Assembly: GCA_025403435.1 (NCBI GenBank)
Contig: CM046348.1
Location: 19,877,679-19,941,678, forward strand
Reading direction: 5' to 3'
DNA: 64,000 bases
From: Artocarpus heterophyllus
Lineage: Eukaryota; Streptophyta; Magnoliopsida; Rosales; Moraceae
Shown here: positions 34,622-46,501 of the stretch, piece by piece
How positions within the stretch are numbered: the stretch's first letter is position 1
Layout of the letters: every line of letters begins with the position of its first letter
The notes under the pieces: generated by a model
The model's database searches: none
Seen by the model: the letters and a program-made list of their open reading frames with translations, nothing else
What the model was told of the DNA's origin: nothing
Made by a program: the position numbers and the translations under genes

Positions 34622-36288
34622 ATGACAACTCGAGGTAACGTCAGAGATGAGACAGCCCGACCGGAGGGGTCGGGCGAGGCGAGAAATAGGCAACCAGCCA
34701 CAGGTCGGCCCAGGGGCCGTCCTCGGACCGCGAGATCCCGGTCCGGGGGGCAAGGAAGTACGGCCAGGGCAGAGCCGGTGGATGCCCCAGCCGCCCAAGA
34801 TCCAATCCGAGAACTTACAGACGCGGTCCGAATCCTGACTCAGCAGCTCGCGCAACAAGCTCAACAGCAAGCTGCACCAGCTCTGCCGCCCCCGGCCCAG
34901 GATGACCAGGCCGGAGGTCGGGTTGAGCGAAGTGCAGCCGACCCACAAGAAGGCCAATCCGAGCAGTCTGCAGGATCCACCAGAGGAATCCTGGCTGACA
35001 ATAGACTAGTTCAGGAACGCCGTATGGGACGCCAAGCGGCCCGTGCCCCTTCACCACAAGGTTTTCGAGCCTCGGTATTTGACCGGCTCGGGTCTCAAGG
35101 AATAAACAGAAACCGCCACGCTGGAGCTGGAGGCCGTGTTGAGGGCGGAGTACCCTATCGGGTCGAACTGCCTGAAGACACCAATAGCCGCCAGTTCTAG
35201 GCACTGCAGCGACAAATTGACGAGATCCAGAATTGTAGATTCGGTCTAGATGAGACAAGAGCTCAGGACCCACCTTTTTCGGATAACATAATGCGGGCAC
35301 CCATGCCGCCAAAGTTCAAGGTCCCGCAGATCAAGTCTTATGATGGGACCATTGATGCTGATGAGCATGTCGAACTCTTTCGGGGACACATGCTACTGCA
35401 GAACGCCAGCGATGCGGCGATGTGCAAAGCCTTCTCACTTACTCTTACGGGCCCTACCCGGCAGTGGTTCCGACGACTTGAACCCGGGTCAATTTCTTCT
35501 TTTCGGCATCTGGCTGATGCCTTCTCCTCCGCATTCTCCACAACTAAGACGCGAAGAAAATAAATAACTTGCCTGTATGCCGTTAAGCAGGGAGACGGCA
35601 GCGTCAGGGATTACATTAACCGGTTTACCCGGGCAGCTCTCGAGGTCAAGCACGTCGAAGACGAGACCCTCAAACACATTTTTGTAGGGGGACTCCGAGA
35701 CGAAAAGCTGACCTGGTCCTTGGCCTTTGAGCAGCCGAGCACGTTTTTCCAAATGCTCGGGTATGCCCAGAGACACGCGAACGCCGTCGAATACATGAAG
35801 AGCCGCCGGGAAGAGGCCGGCCCGAGCAGAACAAAGAAGGATAAGAAGCAGAAAAAGGCGCCGGAACAGGGCAGTGCCGAGCATGCCAAGAAACAGAAGA
35901 AAGAGAAAGCCGATAAGTCAAAGGGGCCAACCAGTAAGTTTCAAAACTACACCCTTGGTGGCGACCATCGATGAGGTGCTCGCCCAGGTTGGTGACAAGA
36001 ATTTGCTAACACCACCGCCCAAGCTCCGAGGGAGCAGGGTGAAGCGCAATCAGTCGAAGTTTTGCGAATTCTATAAGGATGTGGGGCATACTACTCGGGA
36101 ATGCATCCAGTTGAAGGACCAGATCGAAAGACTGGTCCGAGAAGGACTTTTACAGGAATTCGTCGAGCGGGTTATAACCCCGAGGGCTGCTTCTGGAAGG
36201 AACGATTCGTCGAGCCGAGACGTACAGAACCTACCCAGGACCGACGGTGGGAACGCCTCGAATCCCCCGAATATTGTTCACACGATTT
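34622..36288 (+). pseudogene. Tat gag relic
   Basis: From the ATG at 34622 the frame is Arg/Gly/Gln-rich, then gives the retrotransposon Gag core (PKFKVPQIKSYDGT, LTGPTRQWFRRLEPGSI), a DYINRFTRAALEV segment and a Lys-rich linker. TAG at 35198 and TAA at 35561 interrupt it. A frameshift near 35945 moves the zinc-knuckle region (CEFYKDVGHTTREC, middle Cys replaced by Tyr) into the next frame; a second shift near 36288 restores the first. In the family these parts form the virus-like particle and bind RNA. The product cannot be made whole. Confidence 0.85.
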
Positions 36289-39200
36289 CGGCGGGCCTGT
36301 TACCAGGGACACGCCGAGTGGACGGCGATCTTACGTCAGAGAAGCTCGACGGGTCGAACGTGGTGAGTTCATAAATGTGTCCAAGCACATCAACAAGAAA
36401 TGCCGTCAAGAAGACACCCCGATCACTTTCACTGAAGAGGAAGCGGATCGATTGATGCATCCTCACAACGATGCCTTGGTATGCGAACTGCCCATCGCTA
36501 ACAATGTAGTACGGCGTGTCTTAATCGACAACGGCAGTTCGGCAGACATCCTCTTTAAGCAAGCATTCGACAGGTTGAAGATAAGCAACGCCCCATTAGT
36601 CCCGGTTCGGACCCCGCTCTTTGGCTTCGCAGGGGAATGTGTCCGGGCAACCGGGAAGGTCAGTTTGCCGGTAACTTTCGAAGGAGCTGCAAGGATCACT
36701 CGGGTAGTCGACTTTTTAGTTGTCGACAAACCCTCCTAGTACAACATCATCATCGGCCGGCCGACGCTGAACGGATTGAAGGCCATTGTTTCGACGTATC
36801 ATTTGGCGATGAAGTTCACGACCGACAGTAGCGCTGGAGTGATCCGCTCATCCCAGACGGACTCCCGGGCTTGCTACGCAAATGTTGTCCGAGCAGCCTC
36901 GGCTCAGCAACATGGAGTCTTGGCCGTCTATTCGGTCGACGAGACCGATCTCCCAACCGACCCGACACCAAAGATGCTGGCGGACCTGGACCCCAGGTTG
37001 ATCGAGGAAGAGGTAAGGGGCACCCCGGTCGAAGACTTAGTGCCGTTCTCCCTGGACCCTGAAAGGCCTGAATGCACAGTCCAACTCGAATCACAGTTAC
37101 GACCTGAGATCAGGGCCGACCTGGAATCCCTTCTTTCCGAATACCGAGACGTTTTTGCATGGTCCCATGAGGACATGCCCGGCATTGATCCGAGCATCAT
37201 CAGCCATCGGCTCAACGTCCAACCTGGCCACAGGCTGGTGATACAAAAACGAAGGGCCTTTAACCCGGAGAGATATGCTGCAATCAATGATGAAGTCCAT
37301 AAACTGCTGAAGGTTGGGTTCATCAGAGAGGTCAAATACCCGGAATGGTTAGCAAATGTTGTCCTCGTCAAGAAGGCGAACGGCAAATGGCAGGTCTGCA
37401 TTGACTACACCGATCTCAACAAGGCCTGCCCGAAAGACTGCTTCCCACTTCCTCGGATAGACCAGCTCGTTGATGCCATAGCCGGCCACGAGCTTTTGAG
37501 TTTTATGGACACATACTCTGGGTATAATCAGATAAGAATGGCCGAGGAAGACCAAGTCAAAACCTCGTTCGTTACTAACCAGGGCTTGTATTGTTACGTT
37601 GTAATGCCGTTTGGCCTCAAGAACGCCGGGGCTACTTATCAACTCCTCGTTAATAAGATGTTTGCTCGGCTAATCGGGAAAACTATGGAGGTCTATGTGG
37701 ACGACATGTTGGTAAAATCTGTCCAAGCAAAGGACCACATGGCCGACCTCCGAGCTAGCTTCGACATTCTCTGGGAATATGGGATGAAACTCAACCCGAA
37801 GAAATGCGCTTTCAGCGTTAGCTCAGGCAAGTTCCTTGGATTTTTAGTCAATCAACGAGGAATCGAGGTCAACCCGGTGAAAGCCCAAGCAATTATCGAC
37901 ATGCATTCTCCTCGGACGGTAAAGGACGTGCAAAGGCTTATTGGCATGGTGGCTGCTTTGTCAAGATTTGTTTCCCGGGCTACCGACAAGTGCCACCCTT
38001 TTTTCAAGGCACTTAAGGGGAGGTTTGAGTGGAGCAGGGAGTGTGAGGAAGCTTTTCAAAGCTTAAAAACTTACCTAGTTACGCCCCCGCTCCTGTCCAA
38101 ACCTTTGCCCGGTGAGGTTTTAACCGCCTATTTAGCCGTGTCAGAGAAAGCTGTTAGCTCGGTCTTGGTCCGAGACGAAGACGGGATCTAGAGACCAGTT
38201 TATTATACCAGCCACGCATTCCAAGGTGCCGAGGAGCGGTACCCACCGCTGGAGAAGCTGGCCTTCGCATTAATAACATCGGTCCGGAAGCTGCGGCCAT
38301 ATTACCAAGGACACACCATCAAGGTCCTGACTAAGTTCCCACTACGACAAGTTTTGCAGAGCCCGGAGATATCGGGCCGAATGGCTAAGTGGTCGGTTGA
38401 GCTGGGCCAATATGATGTGCATTTTGTGCCGAGAACAGCAATAAAAGCTCAAGTCCTTGCGGATTTTATTGTCGAATTTACAGAAGCCGGTAAGGCAACT
38501 CTACAAGTCGAGAAGTCACTCATTGAAGAGCCTGATACAGCTGGCTGCAGTGAACAAGACCTTTCCCTGGAGGCGGACTGGAAACTGCACGTCGACGGCT
38601 CTACCTGCGTCGACGGATTGGGAGCCGGGCTGATCCTAACAAGCCCGAACGGGTACAAGGTCATCTATGCCCTCCGGTTCGACTTCAAGGCCTCAAACAA
38701 CGAGGCGGAGTATGAAGCTTTGCTGGTTGGACTACGAATCGCCCGAGATCTCGGCGTCGATCGCCTCACCATCTACAGTGACTCAATGCTAGTGGTGCAG
38801 CAAGTCACCGGAGAATTTCAGGCCCGGGCAGACTCGATGGTGGCATAATTAAAGGAAGCAAAACAACTGCTTGGGCAATTCAAGTCCTATTCTTTTAAGC
38901 AGATCCTTCGGTCTGAAAACGCAGAAGCCGACGTCCTAGCCCAACTAGCTTCCGGATTGGGTGGAAGTGACTTGACGTCGGTCCACATCGAAAGACTGCC
39001 CGAACCAAGCATAGTCAAGGAGGTCATGAGCCTGGTCGAGGAGCCGACATGTACCTAGATGGACCCGATCATCCGATACCTGACCACAACCGAGTTACCC
39101 GACGACCGAGAAGAAGCACGTCGGGTACGTAACAGCTCGGCCCGGTATTCGATGATTGGAGGAAAGTTATACCGACGAGGCTACACTATGCCGTGCTTAA

Positions 39201-40285
39201 GATGCTTGGACCTCAAGGAGGCTGAATATCTAATGAGCGAGATCCACGAAGGCCTATGTGGCAATCATTCCGGAGGACGCTCCTTGGCCCAAAAGTGCCT
39301 CTGGCAGGGATACTACTGGCCCACCATGCAGCAAGACTGCGAGAACTTTGCACGAAAATGGCTCAAATGCCAGCAATTTGCTAGAATGCTAGGCTCACAC
39401 GCCGAGCCTCTCAATCCAGTAACCTCGGTATGGCTATTTGCAAAGTGGGCCATCGACTTGATCGGACCTCTCCCGTCGGCCCGCTCGCAATTCAGATACT
39501 GTATTGTCGCCATAGACTATCTGACAAAGTGGATCGAAGTTGAACCCTGTACCAACATGACCGAAGCCAAGTGTACCAACTTTGTATGGAAAAACATCGT
39601 CTGCCGGTTCGGAATCTCGCACACTATTGTGACTGACAATGCCAAACAGTTTGACTCCTCGGGTCTACGTCATCTATGCGAGAAGCTCGGCATTAAGAAG
39701 GTTTTCTCCTCCCCGAGCTATCCGCAGAGTAACGGCCAGGTTGAGGCCGTGAACAAGACAATTAAAGATAACCTGAAGAAAAAACTCGAGGGGCTTAAGG
39801 GTGCGTGGATTGACGAACTGCCCCAAGTGCTTTGGGCATACCGGACAACTACCCGAGCTGCGACTGGCGAGACACCGTTCTTCCTGGTCTACGGGGCAGA
39901 GGCTGTCATTCCAGCCGAAGTAGGATTACCGAGCTTAAGGGTTGAGCGATACGAGGAGGCTCTGAACGCGGAGCTCATGTTGACCGAGCTCGATCTACTT
40001 GAAGAAAAAAGAAACCGAGCATCGATTCGTAACGCAGCTCGGAACCAGGTGGTAGCTCGGTATTACAACAAAAGGGTTCAGCCAAGAAGCTTTAAAATTG
40101 GTGACTTGGTGATGAAGAAGGTCACGATTCAACAACCCGGTCTCGGGTCCTTTGGTCCGAAATGGGAAGATTCGTTTAGAGTCGAAGGTATCGTACGACC
40201 AGGCACTTACAGGTTGACCGATACGGAGGGGAATCAGCTCGGGCATCCATGGAATGCCGAGCTCTTAAAAAGATTCTATTCTTAA
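36289..40285 (+). pseudogene. Tat pol relic: protease, RT, two RNases H, integrase
   Basis: One frame carries, in order, PITFTEEEADRLMHPH, protease (VLIDNGSSADILF), reverse transcriptase (DYTDLNKACPKD, VMPFGLKNAGATYQ, EVYVDDMLVKS at about 37691-37723), RNase H, an archaeal-type second RNase H (LHVDGSTCVDG, NNEAEYEALL, IYSDS; 38578-38848) and integrase (HEGLCGNHSGG, WAIDLIGPLP, VTDNAKQFDS, NGQVEAVNKTIKD). The catalytic Asp and Glu residues are kept. Four stops break it: TAG 36737, TAG 38189, TAA 38846, TAG 39056. One Cys of the integrase HHCC finger is Trp (KWLKCQQF, family KCxKCQ). The frame ends at 40285. Confidence 0.92.
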
Positions 40286-41133
40286 AATTCACAGCCAGAC
40301 TTCTTTTTGACCTCTAGCCACAATTCTTTTGTAACTAGACCTGCTGAACAGGGCTAGAAAAATCTATGTAAATATTACATTAATGGAGCACAACTTCCCT
40401 AATATCATTCCACATGAGTAATGTGTTTAAAGGAAAAGTAAATCCAAGATGCCACAACTCCAGCTCGGAGGACAAGACATTAACTCCCACCAAGGGAGAG
40501 TCATCCTTATTATACCGAGCTAGGGGCAGGTCGGTACACCGATCCCAAGTCTGTCGCTGTACAGACGACCCGGTAAGTTGCTTGGCGCAATATATGTCCG
40601 ACAACTCCTACACTTAAACAAGTCTAGGGGGGCAACAGGGTAAGGGTAGTTATACGCCGTCTATATTCTGCTCGACCGAGATCAGATCAGAAACCTAAAC
40701 CTGCTTGGATAACTGAGCAGATAAGGATAACTACTTGGATTAACCAAGACTAACCTAAACTTGCTTGGAGTAATCAACCAAGCAGAGAAGGATAACTACT
40801 CGGATTAACTGAGAACAGAGGTGCCATTTACCTCTGCTCGGACAACTCGACAACAGAGGTACCAAACTTACATGCTCGGATAAATTGAGCGAGCAAGGCA
40901 AAGTCGAGCCAACTTTATGGCTGTCGAGATAGCTGGTTCCCAACCTGGGATCCTCCCCGAGAAGTGCCTAACTTTGAAAATTACGTGGGATGTAAAATAA
41001 AACAGAACTGCACGTAAGAAAACAATGAAGGCAAAACGAGAAATCTTTATTTATCAGGGAGGTACAAGGAAACCGGGTACCTCCCGAGCTCGAATACAAA
41101 AGAACAAAAAGAAAAAAAAAGAAGAAAAGAGGT

Positions 41134-43659
41134 TCAATCGGCCTGGGTCTCGTCCCCAGCCGCGTCCTCGTCCCTGCCTCTCTCGGTGACCTGCTCATCC
41201 CCGTCGTCGTCATCGTCCACCACGACGACCTCGTCCTCGACACCCCGCTGTTGCTCGGCATCATCTTGGTCCGGCTCAACAATGACTGACCAGTCGAATC
41301 CAGCTGCCTCGGGGTGCTTTTCTATCAGGTGATCGCAGAGGTCTGTCATGCCGTCGTAGTAGAGATCGGCATGCTTCGGGGACGTTTTAAATTCCTCGAC
41401 CGCACTGGCTAAGCGGTTGGGGAGCCCGTCCACAAATTGTTGGTGTTCCGCTTGCAGGGTTGCGAGCTGCCCCCCAAGCCGTGCGGCTTTATCCTCCGCC
41501 TCCTTGAGCAGCCTCGACATGTCCTCGGCCTCGGCCTTTGCTTTCCGAGCTTCCTCCTGAGATCGTGTGAGAGACTCCTTGGCTTGGTCTAGCTCAATGT
41601 TCTTCTCATTGAGCTTCTTGTCCGGAGTCCAACTTCTTCAGGAGGGTCTTTTTGTGCATCTCTTTCTCCTTGTAGATCTCCTTCATCCCGATGGAGTGCA
41701 CCATATGCACAATGGCGCTCGACTGCAAAAATTAAGACGTCAGTCCTCGGCAATATATTACAAGGAGAACTATTGATTAGCTCGGATACTTACACAGGCA
41801 GTGGCTCAGAGGGCCATGTTGCACATACTCTGGAAGTCCTCACCCCGGATGTTCATGAAGAAGTCATCCTGGGGAACCGCGTCTCCGAAGCGCTCAAGAA
41901 CCGTACCACGGTAGTCCGGGCGCCTTCTCTGCAAGTCCTTGGAAGAACCTCTGGCGGCCTCGTCTACTAAAGCGACCTCTGGCGAGGCCCTGGTCGGCTG
42001 TGGCGGAGGTGGTGGAACTTGGACTGATGAGGAGGTCTGCCCGGTGCGGGTTGGGAGCTTGGGCATCGGCGTCCGCTTGTGTTTTCTCCCGGTGTCGATA
42101 GCCTTGCCTTTACCCTTCCTCAAATTTACCATCTGGGCACGCCTGTCAGCACGGGAGGTCGGTGCCGTCATTTCTGCACAAGGAAGAGCAAAGTCAAAGC
42201 AAGATCAGGATAAAAAAGGGGTGATTAAAAATAAAGTTCCGGGCTGACCTCCGATCCAGAGTTGGCGAGACGGGTATAGGAACCTAATCACGTCCTCGAG
42301 GTCCTCGTCGGCTACAGGCGGCCCCGCATCGAAGGAGCCACTAGATGAGTCCTCGAAATTGGACGTAGAAGGCTCTCTTGTCGGCCACTCGGACCGGGAA
42401 GTGCTTGGCCTTGGAACGTCCACGGCACTCGGACGAGTAATTGGAACCTGCCCGGCCTCCCGGGCAGGACGGACAACTCGGGGAAGGCTGCTGGACTCCC
42501 CAAACCAGCCGTAACTGGATAAAGTGTCCTTCCTCAGAAGGAAGAATTGTTGTTTGGACGGTTCTGGCTTTTCGAACAGCTCGTCCACGGCCTTTATTAC
42601 GCGGCTCGGTGCCCAAGGACGTTTGGTCCAAACGTGCCCCTGCTCAAACGACCTCGGCACTTGCTCATCCTCGGGGACGGCTTCACCGGCTCGAGCTAAA
42701 AAGTTCCCCCCGACGTAGAACCACTCGTACCTCCATAACTTGTCTGAGTCGGGGTTGCCCAAGATAAAATCCTTCCTGAAGCCGGTGAAGTAGTACTAGC
42801 CGGACTGTTGAGGAAGCTTCTTCATCTTGAATACTTGTTTGAAGGCCTCCAGCGGCATCTCGGTACTCCGGTGGTACTTCCACAGGATGTACATCCCAAT
42901 CAGCGACCTATAGCTGTTCGGGTTCAGTTGAGCCGGGCACACGTTAAAGTCGTTGAGTGCCCGGCGGAGAAAGCGGTGCAATGGTAGACGCAGCCCGGCC
43001 TTGAAGAACTCGGCGTAGAGCGTGATGAATCCCTCCGGCGTGTCTAAAGGTGAGTCTCCCTCATCGAGGATGGAGAGAATCACATCGGCCGGGATGCCAT
43101 ACTCGGCGCGTAGGTTCTCTAACCGCGACTCTGTGATGGCGCTCGTATAGCCCGCCGTTGAGGTTTGCCCAGGACGGCTTACCTGATATGCCGTTACACC
43201 CCGCACGCGGGTGACCTAGACCTCCTGCTCCATCTCCGGCTGCTTCGCCTCTGCCTCCTCGGCTGCATGCTCCTCATCGGAGACATCAATCGTGATCACC
43301 CCCGCGACTTGGACGGGGGCCCTAGCACTCCGACCAGAGGTGCTCGGAGCATCCTCGCGGGCCTGAAGCTCGGTCCTCTCCCTTGGAAGAACTCGGGAAG
43401 AGCCCGCTATAGCCGCCCCCACATAAGGGTCTTGATCCCTGGACGGCCTAATGAGCTTAGGCCCGTCCAGCATGTTTAAAAACTCCTGCTCGGGTACTGT
43501 CTGGGAATCGACCCTTAGGATCTGCTCCAGCCGACCAGCCCCGTCCCGTCTTAAGGATGCCACTTCGGCGTCGGATTGGGTGGAAGAAGAGCTACTGCTC
43601 TCCTCACTACTTTTCGACCATGAAAGCTCTACGTTATGGGAGTCGTACAAATCACTCAT
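41134..43659 (-). pseudogene. Antisense gene of the Tat element, multi-exon, unknown function
   Basis: On the minus strand an ATG at 43659 (MSDLYDSHNVELSW) opens a frame that runs to about 42250 with only two stops, TAG at 43216-43218 and TAG at 42796-42798. It includes an EYGIPADVILSILDEGDSPL segment and YAEFFKAGLRLPLHRFLRRA, like the plant 'putative gypsy type transposon' domain (PF04195). Two GT-AG introns are likely: about 42249-42174 (pyrimidine run and TTGTGCAG) and about 41795-41725 (GTAAGTATCC...TTTTTGCAG). The last exon codes a coiled coil (SRLLKEAEDKAARL) and an Asp-rich tail (VVVVDDDDDGDEQV); a one-base shift lies near 41630. Such antisense frames are a known trait of Tat/Retand elements; their role is unknown. 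Confidence 0.7.
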
Positions 43660-44027
43660 TTTCACTCGGGAAATTACCTGCTAGGGTTCTCGGTAGCTTG
43701 AACTCGGGAGATGATGTCCTCGGCTATTTAACTTGAGCTCGGCAGCTAAAACTCTTCGGGCGTAAAATTTCTGAAAATGAAGTGTAAATTACAAAGGAGA
43801 GGGCCCTATTTTTAGCCATTTTGGGCGGAAAACTCGAGCGCGAAAACCCAGGAGGCGCAATTAATACGCCTGACAGTCGCACAGACGGCCGCGATGCGAC
43901 ACGCGTCCTCCGTCTGATCCGCGCGTCTTTTCACCTCACCCCGCTTCCAAGTGTCGTTTGGTCTTCCTTCTTTGAGCCGACCTCACCCACTCGGCATAGT
44001 CCACCCGGCCGAACACCGACCAGGTGA

Positions 44028-44040
44028 ACTGGGGGGCTAA
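44028..44040 (+). other. Polypurine tract of the Tat element
   Basis: ACTGGGGGGCTAA directly before the 3' LTR, the primer for plus-strand DNA synthesis. Confidence 0.75.
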
Positions 44041-44667
44041 TGTTGAGGGTAAGCTCGGCGCCACCACTGAGGACATTAACTTTGGTGGTCGGCAATTAAG
44101 CTCGGCAGACCTCAGGGAGCTTACTGTCAGGCCCCGACGTTTTATACTTCTTCCCGAGGTGCCTCTCAGGCATCCAAGGGCGCGCCCCAAAAGGCTTCTA
44201 CCTCGGGATGTACGGTAGCTCGGGTCGGACCACATTACTTATAAAAATAGGCTACTACTCACCCTTGTAGGCCAACACCAGGCAAATGCGTTGCCGTCCG
44301 ATAGAGTCCAATCCATTGGGCGATGGGCGCGACACTTGTTACCTACTATCTGACACACCTTGATGTGACACCCGGATGATGGGCAAAACCCATCTTGCAC
44401 CCGATTCAAGTGGTGGCCTATAAATATGATGTATTTATGACATTCTAGATAGAGACTTCTTCACACCTAACTAGCTGCCTACCTCTGCCGAGCAATACCT
44501 GCCTTGAGCATCGGAGAGCCTTTGTCTATCGACTAACCCAACTATTCTCCGAACCATCCCTCTTGCAGGTACACACTCCCGGTCAGGAGCAAGCCTAAGA
44601 AGAAGTCAAAGCGTGCGCAGCCGCACGTGGGTGTTGATCCGACGCCGGACAACGGTAAGCATCAACA
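44041..44667 (+). repeat. 3' LTR of the Tat element
   Basis: 627 bp, paired with 33924-34552 throughout, followed by the AGCAC target duplication. Its TATA box is CTATAAATAT near 44419. Confidence 0.93.
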
Positions 44668-44672
44668 AGCAC

Positions 44673-46501
44673 GATAAAAGTTGCCTCTAAATGTTGTCAC
44701 AACCAGCTTGTCAATATGTTTGGTTCCATTACATTTGGCTTGCATTTATTAACGGCCGTATCTCCTTTTCTGCTAACAGGGGATATAAATTCTGAAGACA
44801 GCTTGGCGATATTCAGTATTATCAATGGTGAAAAGTCCACGATAATTTGGATTGCAGTAATTGCAAAACTTTTCTGCTTATGAAGGGTTTCTTGCCTAAG
44901 ACGTTAAAAGTCTAGTTTGGATCTGACGACAATGTGGGATCTTGCCATCTGTTTCACAACGTGGGATGAGACATTTGCATTGGGATCTAGACCGACTTGC
45001 AAAAGCCAGATGCTACGAATGTGCAGTAGACATGAGTCCTTTAGACCAAAGCCAATATGATAGGCAACGGCTTTGGTGAGTTTTGCTTTCAAGTCATTAA
45101 ACGACTTGGATCCATTCATTTGTCCTTTTTTTTCAATTGCACTTCCACGCCTTTTCTTGCTTTTGTGGTTTGAATCTTTTAGGTTCACTAGTTTATGAGT
45201 CCTGCATTGAATGGTTGAGTCTGATCAGCGGCCTTGTGTATTTTTAGTTGGCGGAAGGTGGTTGGATAGGATTTGCTGGATTTGGACTATAACCTCTTGA
45301 GTAGTGGGCCTAAGTCCGTATTTTATTTTTATTTTTATTTTTATTTAAAGGGGAGTTTTTATCAGGAGGGCATTCCTATGGAGAACATCACCATCAGAAC
45401 ACTATGAAAAATCAAACAATATAGATATACTAAATTCTAATAAAAATCTAGTTTTTGTCTTCTTTTCGTTGTGAAAAGAAGTGGTCCAAGTGGAACGTTG
45501 TATTTATGCGGGAGAAAGCCCTCTTGGAATCTTTGAAAATCTAACGCTGGCTTGCGATTAAAAAAAAGAAAAAAAAGAAAAAAAAATCGTATGGTTTTGC
45601 CTTTTCAAAGTCGTTACTATAACATAAAATAAGTTTGTTGTTCTTTGTCATGTTAACGTTGAATAAATTTTACTGTCGGGTCACATGGAATAAATTCATT
45701 TATAAATGACTCCAGCCTTTGCCTGATTTATTTTATTTTTTTGCTAATAATATAAATTTACTCAACAATTTAATAGCTCAAAATTGTGCACTATCAATCT
45801 CCTTTCCGTTTTGAAATTTAGAATGGGATGCAGATTTAAACTTTTATCTCTTCCACTGGAATCACCGTCAGAACATGTTTGCTATCACCTATTTTTTTAT
45901 TTTTTATTTTTTTTTATTTGAACTTGAAATTATTGCTAGGTTATGTATGCAGTCATCCAAATCCTCTCTCTCTTTATCCTATACTTAAATAGTTATTTAA
46001 ATCGTCATATCCCACGGAAACGTTCTTTAAGACCATTACAACTTTACAATAATAGTTGGCGACGTAAAGCTGAAGAGTCTGCTTAAACCCAGGCTCATTA
46101 GTTCAAACCAAGTAAAGAAAAAGGCAGACACAGTCCATTTCTTACCCTTTGGTTAAGGTCCCCTAACCCCACGACCATTATTGACTATATTTTGAATAAA
46201 CTCATAAGCGGAGGACTCTGGCGAAGGACTCTTTTCTATGTCTTTGTTTATTTAATCTAATACCACTTACCTTATGTGTTGGCGCCATGCATGGAAGTAT
46301 AACTAATTAATTGTCAAAAATGACGCTTTGCTTCTGCCGGGGATCGTGCTGCCGAGTGCCTGCTTTTAAGTTGTACAATCTAAACTCTCCTTTCCTTGCA
46401 GACTAAAAATTCAATTTCTTTGTTTCAAAAAGAGAAACAACTCCCTTATAAATCCCATTTCCTTTTGGTTCTAATTCTTTCCTTTCCATAAGACTCCAAA
46501 G
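44673..46501. other. Intergenic DNA upstream of the first DUF604 pseudogene
   Basis: No supported gene. It has A/T runs (45315-45345, 45885-45915). The last 180 bases match the upstream region of the second pseudogene (from about 49620), including GCCGAGTGCCTGC- and TTAAGTTGTACA-like words, and contain a TATA-like CTTATAAATCC at 46444-46454, about 50 bases before the ATG. An antisense frame at 44904-45188 shows no family resemblance. Confidence 0.45.

Larger units (their letters stand above)
33924..44667 (+). mobile_element. Ty3/gypsy Tat-lineage LTR retrotransposon, full length but broken
   Basis: LTRs at 33924-34552 and 44041-44667 begin TGTTGAGGGTAAGC, end AAGCATCAACA and are flanked by a perfect AGCAC duplication (33919-33923 and 44668-44672). 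By eye they differ at roughly 30 sites (about 5%), so it is a fairly young insertion. Order: primer site, gag, protease, reverse transcriptase, RNase H, a second (archaeal-type) RNase H, integrase, an antisense gene, polypurine tract. The second RNase H and the antisense gene mark the Tat lineage. It separates the intact DUF604 gene from its two pseudogene relatives. Six in-frame stops and two frameshifts make gag-pol inactive. Confidence 0.93.

Noticed and set aside
44904..45188. 94-aa minus-strand frame in intergenic DNA
   Set aside because: No recognisable family, no promoter context and no support beyond being open.
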